Numbered from the stretch's first letter, positions 52,824 through 63,288 are shown. The stretch is DNA of 64,000 bases from an uncultured Caldilineaceae bacterium (GCA_958295915.1 OY282381.1:766722-830721); one strand, 5' to 3'. The notes: generated by a model not told the origin, from the letters alone. Numbers and translations are program-made.

Positions 52824-53987
52824 TCATTCCACTTCGGCCGAGCGTCGATGCCAATCCTCAACGAAGAGATTGAAGTGGACTTTGCGCCGCGGATTGGCTT
52901 CAATGACGTCTTCGTTGAGGGTAACGCCCAGGCCGGGGCCAGAGGGCAAAGCGAAGTAGCCGTCTTCGATTTCCGGATTGCCCGGCGCGGCCTCCTTGAC
53001 ATAGGCTTCGGCGAAGTCGTTGAAATGTTCCTGGATCTTGAAGTTCGGCGTGCAGGCCGCCAGGTGCAGCGCGGCTGCGGTGGAGACCGGGCCGCCCACG
53101 TTATGGGGCGCGATGAGAATGTAGTAGGCTTCCGCCCAGGCGGCCAGCTTCTTGGTGTTGAGAATGCCGCCGAAATGGGTGATATCCGGCTGGATGATGT
53201 CGCAGGCTTGCAACTCAAACAGTTCCCGGTATTCGTGCATGGTGTGCAGCCGCTCGCCAGTGGCCACAGGGATGCCTAAGGGGGCGATGGCGTCCGCCGT
53301 CTTTTTTTGCGCCGCGATATTTTCGGGCGGCACAGGCTCCTCCAGCCATGAGGGTTTGAAAGGGGCCAGTTCGCGGGCAAATTCTACCGCTGTCACCGGG
53401 TTGAAGCGCCCGTGCATTTCGATGAGTATCTCCACATCCGGGCCGACCGCGTCGCGCACAGCTTCCACCAGGCCGATGACATAGTTTTTTTCGGCCCGCT
53501 CCATCTCGTAGAAACCGGCGCCGAAGGGATCGAACTTGAGCGCGTGGTAGCCTTTTCCCAGCACCCGTTTGGCCGCGGCGTGGAACTCATCTGCGGTGCG
53601 CTCGCCGGTGTACCAGCCATTGGCGTAACCTTTGATCTTGTCCCGCACCGCGCCGCCCAGCAGCCGGTAGACCGGCTGGTTGAGGGCCTTGCCGACGATA
53701 TCCCAGCAGGCGACTTCGATAAGCGCCGTGACGGTCATAATGATCTCACCGGCGCGTCCGAAATCCTCGCGGAACATACGACTGACGAGGCGCTCGATAT
53801 TGAAGGGATCTTCGCCGACGACATACCGGGGGGCGGCTTCGCTCAGATAGCCGAGGACGCCGTCAGTGCGGTTCAGCGCGCGGCATTCGCCCACGCCGAC
53901 CAGCCCCTCATCGGTTTCGACTTTGACAATTGTCAGGTTGCGCCATTCGGTGCCCAGCACCATTGGCGTCACTCGGGTAATTTTCAT
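52824..53987 (-). CDS. Enolase superfamily sugar-acid dehydratase (galactonate/mandelate racemase type)
   Basis: 387 aa. KFDPFGAG (KxD region, about 150), EILIEMHGRFN (first metal Asp/Glu area), WLEEPVPPENI, IPVATGERLHT and ILIAPHNVGGPVSTAAALHL (catalytic His) fit the MR/galactonate dehydratase subgroup, which dehydrates hexonates to 2-keto-3-deoxy acids. It converges on the uronate isomerase gene, 32 bp away. Mannonate or galactonate is the likely substrate. GAGGAGCGCC precedes the ATG. Confidence 0.9.
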   Translation of the reverse strand: MKITRVTPMVLGTEWRNLTIVKVETDEGLVGVGECRALNRTDGVLGYLSEAAPRYVVGEDPFNIERLVSRMFREDFGRAGEIIMTVTALIEVACWDIVGKALNQPVYRLLGGAVRDKIKGYANGWYTGERTADEFHAAAKRVLGKGYHALKFDPFGAGFYEMERAEKNYVIGLVEAVRDAVGPDVEILIEMHGRFNPVTAVEFARELAPFKPSWLEEPVPPENIAAQKKTADAIAPLGIPVATGERLHTMHEYRELFELQACDIIQPDITHFGGILNTKKLAAWAEAYYILIAPHNVGGPVSTAAALHLAACTPNFKIQEHFNDFAEAYVKEAAPGNPEIEDGYFALPSGPGLGVTLNEDVIEANPRRKVHFNLFVEDWHRRSAEVE

Positions 53988-54137
53988 GGCGCTCCTCGCG
54001 TCTGGCTGTGGGGTTCAGACTGTCCCGCGAGTACTGTAGCGCAAAACAGAGAAACGCGCCACTGGCCCGCTTGCTGGCAGTTGACGCGACGAGGAGTTTT
54101 CAGGCCGCAAGAGAGGGCTGGAGGTTGGATGCGAGGG

Positions 54138-55058
54138 TTATTCCGCTTCCAGGACTTCCGGGTCCAGTTGATACCAGAACACTTCGCCGGATTCGATGCT
54201 GCCCTGTATCCGCTCGTCTCCGCGCAGGCCGGCCACGGCGGCCTGGGCAGGCTGTCCGCTGAACTTCGTCAGCAAACCAGCGTTGCGGACCGCCCTGCTG
54301 GTATCTCGCCCGTTGACGGTGAATGAGATTTCCACAGCGATGTAGCAGGTTGCGCCTTCCTGGTCTGTAGCCTCCATGATCAGGTCGGCTCTGCGGAAAC
54401 TTCGCAGCTCGTTTGTGGGGATGTCCGCGGTGTCGGCGAAGTCGATCAGACGCCAGAGATCGTCCTGGGTGAGAGTTTTCACCCGCCACAGGCCCATGTC
54501 CCTGGCGATGTCGCTGGCCTCTCTGATGGCGGCGCTTCTGGCATGAGCGCCTTTGAGTATACCTACATCATCCTGGATAGACTGCATTCTGACTTCGAGA
54601 CCGTCGAAGCGCTTGTTCGTCGTTGCGATGGACTTGTCCAGACGTTGCTCAAGGTCGTCGAAGCGCTTGTTCGTCGCTGCGATGGACTTGTCCAGACGTT
54701 GCTCAAGGTCGTCGAAGCGCTTGTTCGTCGCAGCGATGGACTTGTCCAGACGTTGCTCAAGGTTGTCGAAACGCTTGTTCGTCGCTGCGACGAACTTGCC
54801 CATCTCGGCGACGAAGCTGGCCAGCTGCTGCTCAAGGTCGTCGAAGCGCTTGTTCGTCGCTGCGACGAACTTGTTCATCTCAGCGACAAACTTGTTCGTC
54901 TCAGCGACAAACTTGTCCATCCTGGCGACGAAGCTGGCAAACTTTTCAGGCAGTTCCACCAGTTCGCGCGTCAGCAGCCGGGCGCGCAGGGCTTCCACCC
55001 ACGCGGGATTTTCGTCCAGAACCTGGAGAAGGTCTTCTATCGTGTCGATGGTGGTCAT
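54138..55058 (-). CDS. Long coiled-coil protein with C-terminal PD-(D/E)XK nuclease-like domain
   Basis: 306 aa. Residues ~30-170 are coiled coil containing an 18-residue repeat (LDKSIAATNKRFDDLEQR) in about three near-perfect copies and degenerate ones. The C-terminal part (IREASDIARDMGLWRVKTLT, RSFRRADLIMEATDQ, CYIAVEISFTVNGRDTSRA) resembles DUF3782-type restriction-endonuclease-like folds. The Lys of the D-ExK core appears replaced (EIS). A Trp-rich end follows. It could be a DNA-associated or structural protein, but no function is known. Confidence 0.7.
   Translation of the reverse strand: MTTIDTIEDLLQVLDENPAWVEALRARLLTRELVELPEKFASFVARMDKFVAETNKFVAEMNKFVAATNKRFDDLEQQLASFVAEMGKFVAATNKRFDNLEQRLDKSIAATNKRFDDLEQRLDKSIAATNKRFDDLEQRLDKSIATTNKRFDGLEVRMQSIQDDVGILKGAHARSAAIREASDIARDMGLWRVKTLTQDDLWRLIDFADTADIPTNELRSFRRADLIMEATDQEGATCYIAVEISFTVNGRDTSRAVRNAGLLTKFSGQPAQAAVAGLRGDERIQGSIESGEVFWYQLDPEVLEAE
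54603..54782. repeat. 54-bp tandem repeat in the coiled-coil gene
   Basis: Units start at 54603, 54657, 54711 and 54765, the first three nearly identical. They encode 18 aa each, keep frame, and preserve heptad-like periodicity. Copy number probably varies among strains. The repeats leave all frames open, creating long false ORFs on the other strand. Confidence 0.92.
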
Positions 55059-55239
55059 ACTTGCTCCTCCTTTTCTCTTCTTGGTTGCTTCCTCTAGTCT
55101 ACACCATTTTCCTCTCTGAGAGGAATTACAAATTGCATAGCCAGCCGAATCAGTGTAGCTGATTTGAAACGGAACGCAATGTCGCCAGGACGCGGAGACG
55201 CAAGGGAATTACGAATCAGGAATTGGATGCATCGTCAGG

Positions 55240-55268
55240 TTGACCATTCTGCAACTTTCTGCTATGCT
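55240..55268 (+). promoter_or_regulatory. Sigma-70-like promoter of rpsT
   Basis: TTGACC (55240-55245), a 17-bp spacer, TATGCT (55263-55268). The transcript would begin about 45 nt before the rpsT ATG. Confidence 0.65.
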
Positions 55269-55319
55269 ATCCATTTGGAAATTGCTGGAAATTTTTGCAA
55301 AGAACAGGCGGAGAAGCAG

Positions 55320-55586
55320 ATGCCGAATATCAAATCAGCCGCTAAGCGCGTGCGCCAGGATGCGCGCCGGCGCCAGCGCAATCGCACCTATCGCAGTGCG
55401 GCCCGCACTGCCGTGAAGCAGGCCCGGACGCTGATCGAAGACGCCGATCCTGCGGCGCAGGATGCCGTCCATACAGCAATTGTGGCGCTGGATAGAGCTG
55501 CCCAGCGGGGCGCGATCCACGCCAACAATGCGGCGCGGCGCAAGAGCAGACTGATGCAGCGGTTTAACAAAGCGACAGCGACTTAG
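55320..55586 (+). CDS. rpsT: 30S ribosomal protein S20
   Basis: An 88-aa basic helical protein binding the bottom of 16S rRNA in the small subunit. It opens MPNIKSAAKRVRQDARRRQR, has LDRAAQRGAIHANNAARRKS near the end, and stops after MQRFNKA, all typical of bS20. GGAGAAGC precedes the ATG at 55320; the longer in-frame extension upstream contains the promoter and is not coding. Monocistronic. Confidence 0.97.
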   Translation: MPNIKSAAKRVRQDARRRQRNRTYRSAARTAVKQARTLIEDADPAAQDAVHTAIVALDRAAQRGAIHANNAARRKSRLMQRFNKATAT

Positions 55587-55612
55587 CTGGTTGGCCAGGG
55601 CGCAGTGGGTGG

Positions 55613-55795
55613 CTAGGGATTGTCTGTCCACGCGCCTTTCCGTCCCTCATAGTCGCACTCATTCTGCAATACACAGTGGGCGCATTGCGGAGCATGCGCT
55701 TGGCAAACTGTGCGGCCATGCTGAATCAGATCGACGTGCAGAGCAAAGTAAGCCGCCGCTGGCAGGGCCGCCTCCCAGCTGGCCCTGACCTTCTG
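55613..55795 (-). pseudogene. Duplicated 3' fragment of endonuclease III
   Basis: About 60 codons match the end of nth at 56965-57693: SWEAALPAAAYFALHVDLIQ, then the four cluster cysteines in C-QAHAPQ-C-AH-C-VLQNE-C and the ending GRKGAWTDNP. The catalytic helix-hairpin-helix and Lys/Asp are missing. The stop-proximal non-coding sequence (GGATTGTC) is duplicated too. It has diverged by several residues. Confidence 0.88.
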
Positions 55796-55796
55796 C

Positions 55797-55931
55797 GTGA
55801 ACGTCCGCGCCGCCAATGCCAACGCGCCAAGCATGATCGCCGCCGGCTGGCACTGGCAACAATCAGGCTACACCGATGCCGTCTACGACCAGACCGAACC
55901 CCCACGCGCCTGCCGGGAGCCGATTGTGTAA
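55797..55931 (+). other. Possible C-terminal gene fragment
   Basis: A 45-codon frame from GTG to TAA reads VNVRAANANAPSMIAAGWHW then QQSGYTDAVY. It has protein-like composition but no ribosome site or recognised family. It follows directly on the truncated nth copy and may be the tail of a lost gene. Confidence 0.3.
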
Positions 55932-55981
55932 CCGTCCGGCCCTCACTCCACCGGGCCCGCCACCAAGAGAAAACAGACAAT

Positions 55982-56212
55982 ATGACAACGACGACAACAG
56001 GGATAGAAGAACGCGTCGCCCGAACTAGAAGGGCATATCAGCACTTCGCAACAAAGGCGGGTATTGAAAGCGTCCGGGTTGACCTTGAGAAGATGCGAGG
56101 GGAGCTGTGAGGGGAGATAAAGCAACTCAATGACAGCATCACCTGGCGCGCGCTACTCGTTACAAGCATTCTCAATAGTATCCTGATCGCCGTTTCCCAC
56201 TTCATTCCCTGA
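55982..56212 (+). pseudogene. Small ATKADI-type coiled-coil membrane protein gene with an internal TGA
   Basis: ATG at 55982 encodes MTTTTTGIEERVARTRRAYQ, HFATKAGIESVRVDLEKMRGEL, then TGA at 56108-56110. The same frame continues GEIKQLNDSITWRALL and a hydrophobic segment to a TGA at 56210-56212. The whole matches the layout of the 24785 protein (coiled coil then membrane helix). A CGA-to-TGA change is the simplest explanation; readthrough is possible but unsupported. Confidence 0.65.
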
Positions 56213-56284
56213 ATGCAACCACTGCCGCGCCGGGCAAACGTCGTGGAGATCGGCCCGGCTCTGCATAGCACAGGAGACTGACCT

Positions 56285-56728
56285 ATGAGCGATGAACACG
56301 ACATCGACCGCATGCTTGACGAGATAGAACAAGATATCGACGACCTGCTTAACGAGCTACACGACAGGACACGAGTCACATTAAACGACCTCATGGTCTC
56401 TCTAAAGAAAAAGCGCACAGAAGCAGGATGGAGAGCAGGATGGCGACTTGCCGATAACTGGGACATTCGCACGCTTGATGAGCTACAAGACAGGGTACGA
56501 GTCGCCTTAAATCTCATAGCCCAGCTAAAGAAAAAGCACCCAGCGGGATGGCGACTCGCCGATAAACAGGACCTCGCCGAGATGCGCCAGGAACTGAAGG
56601 AGATGCGCCAGGAATTGGGGGCGATACGCCAGGAACTGGCAGAGATCAACGCCCGGCTAGAGAAACTCTCACAAGGCAGAGTAACTGTCCGTTACAAGAT
56701 AGGGGGATCTGACGTAAAATGGCTCTGA
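56285..56728 (+). CDS. Hypothetical coiled-coil protein with internal repeat
   Basis: 147 aa, very rich in Asp/Glu, Arg/Lys and Leu. Two similar units (LNELHDRTRVTLNDLMVSLKKK and LDELQDRVRVALNLIAQLKKK) are each followed by GWRLAD. A heptad stretch (MRQELKEMRQELGAIRQELA) follows, and the end is RYKIGGSDVKWL. No membrane helix is seen. It sits between two copies of the nth 3' end together with the disrupted ATKADI gene. Function unknown. Confidence 0.6.
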   Translation: MSDEHDIDRMLDEIEQDIDDLLNELHDRTRVTLNDLMVSLKKKRTEAGWRAGWRLADNWDIRTLDELQDRVRVALNLIAQLKKKHPAGWRLADKQDLAEMRQELKEMRQELGAIRQELAEINARLEKLSQGRVTVRYKIGGSDVKWL

Positions 56729-56964
56729 AACGAGTGCGTTAGTTGCGGACAGTTACTTAGGTCGGCCGGACGTTGACGTTGGGCGCATAGTCGATGCCGG
56801 TTTTGTGGTGAACTATGCAGCCGGCGACTACGTTGCTTGGCAAGATGATGATCATTGTTTGACGACTGCTATATCCTTTTGCAGATCCGACTTGACGGAC
56901 TGCAGGCGCCCTGGCCGGCTACCCAATTCCAGTTGACCTGGCGCGGCTTTTGCGTGTGGGCCGC
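56729..56964. other. Intergenic stretch with coding remnants
   Basis: No intact gene. A plus-strand frame near 56882-56982 reads QIRLDGLQAPWPATQFQLTW then RGFCVWAAYDV and looks like decayed protein-coding sequence. It runs up to the sequence downstream of nth. Confidence 0.3.
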
Positions 56965-57693
56965 CTACGATGTATGTGATTCTTCAGGATGGCTAGGAGG
57001 ATTGTCCGCCCAGGCGCCTTTCCGCCCCGCATAGTCGCACGCGTTCTGTAATACGCAGTGGGCGCATTTCGGGACACGCGCCTGGCAAACTGCGCGGCCG
57101 TGCTGAATCAGATTGACGTGCAGGGCAAAGTAAGTCGCCGCTGGCAGGGCCGCCTCCCAGATGGCCTTACTCTTCTGCGCGGACGCCCGTCTGCCGCTGA
57201 CACCCAGGCGCTGGCTCTGGCGCTGAATGTGGGTATCCACCGGGAAGGCTGCCATCCCGTAGTTGAACAACAGCACAATACTGGCGGTTTTGTGACCTAC
57301 ACCTGGAAAGCGCTGCAGGTAGGCCTGGGCGGTTTCTGATTCCATCTCACGGACGCGCTCCAAACTGTATTGGCCCTCCTCCCGGTGTAAGATCTCCAGC
57401 GTCCCCACAATGTGGGGCGCTTTCTGATTGTACATCCCAGCAACGCGAATGGCATCCTTTATCTCTGCCAACGGCGCAGTGCGCACTGCGTCCCAGTCGC
57501 CGGCAAAGCGTTGTTTGAGTGTTTCAAACGCTCGGGCTGCATTGCGATCATTGGTGTTGGCGCTGAGGATCGTGTGGATGAGTTGCTCGAAGCCGGAGCG
57601 GGAAGGCCGCCAGGCCGGCTGGCCGTACTCTGCCAACAGCAACTCATAGATCCGCCGGGCTTTGCGCGCTACATCCAGGCGCGTGTCAACCAT
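56965..57693 (-). CDS. nth: Endonuclease III (DNA glycosylase/AP lyase)
   Basis: A 242-aa base-excision repair enzyme removing oxidised pyrimidines. FEQLIHTILSANTNDRNAAR starts the HhH-GPD fold. LQRFPGVGHKTASIVLL (about 130-147) contains the hairpin and catalytic Lys, and FPVDTHIQR holds the catalytic Asp. The C-terminal 4Fe-4S motif has spacing C-x6-C-x2-C-x5-C. Gln in ILSANTND at the usual SAQ(T)TD site appears as Asn. It lies 38 bp after alr on the same strand. Its 3' end is duplicated at 55613. Confidence 0.95.
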   Translation of the reverse strand: MVDTRLDVARKARRIYELLLAEYGQPAWRPSRSGFEQLIHTILSANTNDRNAARAFETLKQRFAGDWDAVRTAPLAEIKDAIRVAGMYNQKAPHIVGTLEILHREEGQYSLERVREMESETAQAYLQRFPGVGHKTASIVLLFNYGMAAFPVDTHIQRQSQRLGVSGRRASAQKSKAIWEAALPAATYFALHVNLIQHGRAVCQARVPKCAHCVLQNACDYAGRKGAWADNPPSHPEESHTS

Positions 57694-57731
57694 TTTTCAC
57701 TCCCACAGAGTTGATCAAGGCCGTTCAGAGC

Positions 57732-58910
57732 CTATGCGCCGACCACGATACGAGGCAGGCGGGCCATCAGCCGACTGGTCACTTCGTAATTGATCGTCCC
57801 CAGGCAGTCGGCTACCTTTTCAGCGGAAAGGCTGGCGCCTTGTTGGGTACCGATCAGCACGACCTCATCCCCCTGGGCCACAGATCTGCCGGCGGCCACA
57901 AGTTCCGTCACGTCCACGACTGTCTGATCCATACAGACGCGGCCTACAATCGGCACAGAGCAGCCGCCGATCAGAACACGCTGCCAGGTCTGTGGACTGC
58001 GGGGGAAACCGTCGGCATAGCCCACCGGCACGACGGCCACCGTACGCGTATCGGGCGCTCGCCAGGCACTGCCATAGGAGACCGGTTCCCCGGCATCCAG
58101 ACGGCGCACTTGGGCGATGCGCGCCTTCCAACTGAGAATTGGCCGTATACCCTCGGGCGCGGGGACATCGGCGCTGGGGGAGAGGCCGTAGAGGAGGATC
58201 CCACAGCGCACTGCGTCCAAATGCGCGTGCGGCAGGGTGAGGGTGGCGGCGGAGTTGGCTGCATGGGCGATGGGCGGACGACAGCCGGCGGTCGCAAGCC
58301 GAGCCAACAGCGCGGAGAAACGGCTCAGTTGCTCCTGGGTGTAGCATTGGTCCGCTTCATCCGCGCGGCTGAAATGGGTAAAGATGCCCTCCAGACGCAG
58401 ATGGGCATTGCCGGCGAGCCGCGCGCACAAGTCGATTGCATTGGTGTGATCGATCCCCAAGCGGCGCATCCCTGTGTCCACTTTGAGGTGAACCGTCAAC
58501 AGCTGACCCTGCCGCGCGGCGACCTCGGCGAAGGTCTGGGCAGTTTGCGCTTCATAGACGGTGGCGGTGAGATCGTATTCCAGAAGCGTTTCCGCGAGTT
58601 CCGGCGGCGTGTACCCCAGGATGAGAAGCGGCGCGCGCAAGCCGGCCCGGCGCAGGACAATCGCCTCGTTCACAGCGGCCACAGCCAGACGGTCGGCCCC
58701 GGCCTGCAACACGGCCGGGGCGATGAGATCGAGCCCGTGGCCGTAGGCATTGGCCTTGACGACTGCATAGAGAAGCCGACGCGGGCCGATGCGCCGGCGG
58801 AGTTCCCGCACGTTGCCGGCCAAGGCGGGCAGATCGATCTCCAGCCAAGTGGGGCGCAGGAGATGCGCTACCACCCGTTTTCGTCCCGCAGCCGTTCCCA
58901 CTGTTCCCAT
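57732..58910 (-). CDS. alr: Alanine racemase
   Basis: A 392-aa PLP enzyme giving D-alanine for peptidoglycan. YAVVKANAYGHGL holds the PLP Lys (about 47), KVDTGMRRLGI and HFSRADE follow, and SYGSAWRA carries the catalytic Tyr (about 277). VGRVCMDQTVVDVT is also typical. The ATG at 58910 overlaps the PHP gene by 43 bp. A GTG at 58874, closer to the conserved PTWLEIDL start, is an equally good choice. Confidence 0.95.
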   Translation of the reverse strand: MGTVGTAAGRKRVVAHLLRPTWLEIDLPALAGNVRELRRRIGPRRLLYAVVKANAYGHGLDLIAPAVLQAGADRLAVAAVNEAIVLRRAGLRAPLLILGYTPPELAETLLEYDLTATVYEAQTAQTFAEVAARQGQLLTVHLKVDTGMRRLGIDHTNAIDLCARLAGNAHLRLEGIFTHFSRADEADQCYTQEQLSRFSALLARLATAGCRPPIAHAANSAATLTLPHAHLDAVRCGILLYGLSPSADVPAPEGIRPILSWKARIAQVRRLDAGEPVSYGSAWRAPDTRTVAVVPVGYADGFPRSPQTWQRVLIGGCSVPIVGRVCMDQTVVDVTELVAAGRSVAQGDEVVLIGTQQGASLSAEKVADCLGTINYEVTSRLMARLPRIVVGA

Positions 58911-59749
58911 TCGAGCCCAGCCTCGCCCAGACGATTGCGCTTGCGCTCGCCATGATAGTCGCTGCCGCCGGTGGCGAACAGGCCGAAATGGGCCGCAAGT
59001 TCGGCAAAGCCGGCGATGCGCCTGTCTGCCGCCCCCTCTCCGTTCTCGGCGGCATAGGGATAATAGACTTCAAGACCATCGAGGCCGATGTCGACCATCC
59101 GGCGCAGGGCATCTTCGAGATTGCGCATCCGCTTGTAGGAGCCAGGGTGGGCCAGCACGGCCTTTCCGCCGACTGCGTGGGTCAGTTCGATGGCATCCTC
59201 CACCCGCAGGCTAAAGCGACGGCGCACATGTGTAGAGTTTTCCGCATCGGAGGCCAGGTATTGTCGGAATACGTCATCGAGGGAGGAGAACGTATGCGGG
59301 TTGTGTTTGAGGGCGATCTGCGCGATATGCGGACGCCCTGGAACGCCGCCGGCCAGCTCCAGCACTTCCTCCAGCGGCACATGCAGGCCATAGGCCTGCA
59401 GGCGCTCCACCTGACCGATCTTCTGCTCCACCCGGCTTTCGATCACCCGTTCCAGGGTAGCGAGCAGCGTCGGGTTGATAGGGTCGATGGCGTATCCCAG
59501 AATGTCGATGTCCAGAAAATCCTGGTCGCGTTCGCTGGCGGTGCTGAATTCGATGGCCGAGATCACATGCACATCCGCTTCGATGCCGCGGGCCTGGGCA
59601 GCCGTCACGCCCAGAACGCTGTCGTGGTCGGTCACCGCTAACACGCGGATACCGGCTGCCGCCGCTTTGTCGATCAGCGCCTCCGGCGTATCGGTGCCAT
59701 CGGAGCGGATGCTGTGGACTTGCAAATCCACTGGATAGATTCGATCCAT
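58868..59749 (-). CDS. PHP-domain phosphoesterase (YciV/RNase AM-like)
   Basis: 293 aa. DLQVHSIRSDGTDTPEALID (HxH, residues ~7-26), VLAVTDHDSVLG, ISAIEFST, VLAHPGSY and ATGGSDYHG are the PHP metal-binding motifs. Relatives are 3',5'-nucleoside bisphosphate phosphatases and 5'-3' exoribonucleases. ATG at 59749 leads directly into the domain. The gene overlaps alr and probably forms an operon PHP-alr-nth. Confidence 0.9.
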   Translation of the reverse strand: MDRIYPVDLQVHSIRSDGTDTPEALIDKAAAAGIRVLAVTDHDSVLGVTAAQARGIEADVHVISAIEFSTASERDQDFLDIDILGYAIDPINPTLLATLERVIESRVEQKIGQVERLQAYGLHVPLEEVLELAGGVPGRPHIAQIALKHNPHTFSSLDDVFRQYLASDAENSTHVRRRFSLRVEDAIELTHAVGGKAVLAHPGSYKRMRNLEDALRRMVDIGLDGLEVYYPYAAENGEGAADRRIAGFAELAAHFGLFATGGSDYHGERKRNRLGEAGLEWEQWERLRDENGW

Positions 59750-59809
59750 GTATATTGTCCATTCCTGCACGATCGAGTAGAGAGAGCGGAGGAGAGAGAA
59801 GTGAGAAAA

Positions 59810-59845
59810 GAAATCCGCGTCCGGGTGTACCCGGACGCGGATTTC
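59810..59845 (-). terminator. 36-bp perfect palindrome, probable terminator of aspS
   Basis: Arms of 17 bp (GAAATCCGCGTCCGGGT and its complement) with a 2-nt loop. On the minus strand it is followed by TTTTCTCACTTCTC, a partly T-rich tract. It lies about 250 bp beyond the aspS stop and 60 bp before the PHP start. The rest of 59750-60091 holds no gene. Confidence 0.6.
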
Positions 59846-60091
59846 TGGCCCCGCAATGTCGTGTGATCCAGTGGGTACGAACCGAAGTTCGTAGGTGGGC
59901 GCTGGCTGAACGCTTCCGTCTTGCCCTGTGCCTCTGCAGGCGGGCTATCACATCCACGTACCTTGGCCTTGCTCCCATAGTTCTAGTGTTGGTTCGCCCC
60001 GTCTGCTGGTCAATCACGGACATTGCAGGGCTATTTTCCTACTATAGCACAGTTCAGATCTGACGCCAAACTGGAAAAAAATTGGCAGCGA

Positions 60092-61906
<1,815 letters not shown>

Positions 61907-62371
61907 AGATGAACTCCGATATATTTTTGTTGACGAAAGGCGCCCGTCAACTGAGATACCTTGTGCGCGGGCATTTGGTTACGATTGTATATAATTTCCA
62001 TTGTTTTCAACGCCACGCCTCTATGGCGCAGGGGCGCAAGGTGAAGAACTTCGTTGTTTTCGCGTCGCGCGCCTCCTGACCGGTTCAATTATAGATGGGA
62101 CAGGGCGTGGATGCAATTTTTTCACCCCAAACCTTTGGTTGACAGTGACAGAGTGGATTTGACGCGGAATCGGATGGCCTGTATTGTACGGAAGTGATCA
62201 GTGGTCACGCGCAGAAGAGTAGAAGATGGGACAAACTATGGCCGATATTCCCACAGGCCGATTTGGCAAAAAAGATGAAGTGCGTTTCACTTCATGGGGG
62301 CGAGACGCCCGCGCTCCCAGTGGGACGCGCCTACGCGCCCAATCACACCCCCTACTACGAGGAGCTCTGCT
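61907..62371. other. 465-bp intergenic region with repeats
   Basis: No gene. Near 61929-61951 is GTTGACG, a 9-nt loop, CGTCAAC, in the aspS leader. At about 62190-62210 is the TGATCAGTGGTCAC motif, and at 62298-62320 GGGCGAGACGCCCGCG followed by CTCCCAG, both dispersed repeats of this window. Confidence 0.6.
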
Positions 62372-63052
62372 ATGCCGGTGAAGATCGCACAGGTGGAGAA
62401 GCGGTTCTCAAGCCCAGGGCCACATCCCAACGGCCTCCAGGCCAGCGCCGATGGTCTATGGTGTATTGATCAGGGCAACGGGCGACTGTATCGGCAGGAT
62501 TTTGAGAGCGGAGAGGTGCTGTTCGACGCCCAGACCGACACGGTCCATTCCAGCGGGATCACCGTAGGCGGCGGATATGTATGGATTGCGTCCACGTATG
62601 AATTGAAGATCGCGCAACTGGATGCGGATACAGGCGAGACCGTCGCTAAGTATGATTCGCCCGGCATCGGCGTCGTAGCCTGGCGGCAAGGCGCGGCCGA
62701 TGCCCAGGTGACCGGCGCCCACGGCTTGGAGTGGCGCGACGATAAACTCTATGTGGCCTCGCCGCCGTCGCAGATGATCCATGTCATCGACCCGGACGGC
62801 TGGCAGGAGGCGCATCGCTTCCGCGCGCCGGGGCTACGGGTTCACGGCATCGCCTGGGCGGATGACGGCAAACTGTGGTCCGCCGATACCTCCGCGGGGA
62901 CAGTCTGCCTGCTGGATCCACAGAGTGGACGTATCTTCGATGTCATCCGAGTGGAAGCGCCAACCGAAGTTCATGGCATGACCATCCACGAAGGCGTACT
63001 GTGGTTTTGCAATGCCGAGACCTGCGAGATCGGGCGTCTGTTGGTCCCCTAG
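62372..63052 (+). CDS. Beta-propeller protein (SMP-30/streptogramin lyase-like)
   Basis: 226 aa of repeated four-strand blades: PNGLQASADGLWCIDQGNGR, VHSSGITVGGGYVWIASTYE, GAHGLEWRDDKLYVAS, VHGIAWADDGKLWSADT, VHGMTIHEGVLWFCNAET. Each blade has a G-L/I and W/YV core as in NHL/Vgb-type propellers. No signal peptide is seen, so a cytoplasmic location is likely. Function may be lactonase-like or ligand binding. GAGGAG precedes the ATG at 62372. Confidence 0.78.
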   Translation: MPVKIAQVEKRFSSPGPHPNGLQASADGLWCIDQGNGRLYRQDFESGEVLFDAQTDTVHSSGITVGGGYVWIASTYELKIAQLDADTGETVAKYDSPGIGVVAWRQGAADAQVTGAHGLEWRDDKLYVASPPSQMIHVIDPDGWQEAHRFRAPGLRVHGIAWADDGKLWSADTSAGTVCLLDPQSGRIFDVIRVEAPTEVHGMTIHEGVLWFCNAETCEIGRLLVP

Positions 63053-63201
63053 TCGGCATGCCCCTTCCTTTCCCCGTAAACGGACCTGAATTTAACGCAA
63101 AGGCGCAGAGACGCAATGAAATTCCCGATCTTCTTGGCAGCGCCGCGTCCCGGCGACATCGCGTTTCTTTTGTCGGCATGCCCGGTTGCGCAGCATTTTC
63201 G

Positions 63202-63230
63202 TTGACGCGACATCGATTCTGCGGTATACT
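63202..63230 (+). promoter_or_regulatory. Strong sigma-70-like promoter before the permease gene
   Basis: TTGACG (63202-63207), a 17-bp spacer, TATACT (63225-63230). The transcript would begin near 63237, about 50 nt before the GTG. The upstream gap 63053-63201 carries a CGCAAAGGCGCAGAGACGCAA low-complexity repeat. Confidence 0.7.
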
Positions 63231-63288
63231 ATGACTGACATATTCAGTGCCGGCAGTGTCTTTGCAGAGTTGAAGGAACGACCTTCAC

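Noticed and set aside
54543..55162. Three long plus-strand frames rich in Leu/Val/Arg/Ser over the 54-bp repeats
   Set aside because: The repeat length is a multiple of three, which keeps all frames open. Only the minus-strand frame gives a coiled coil plus a recognisable C-terminal domain.
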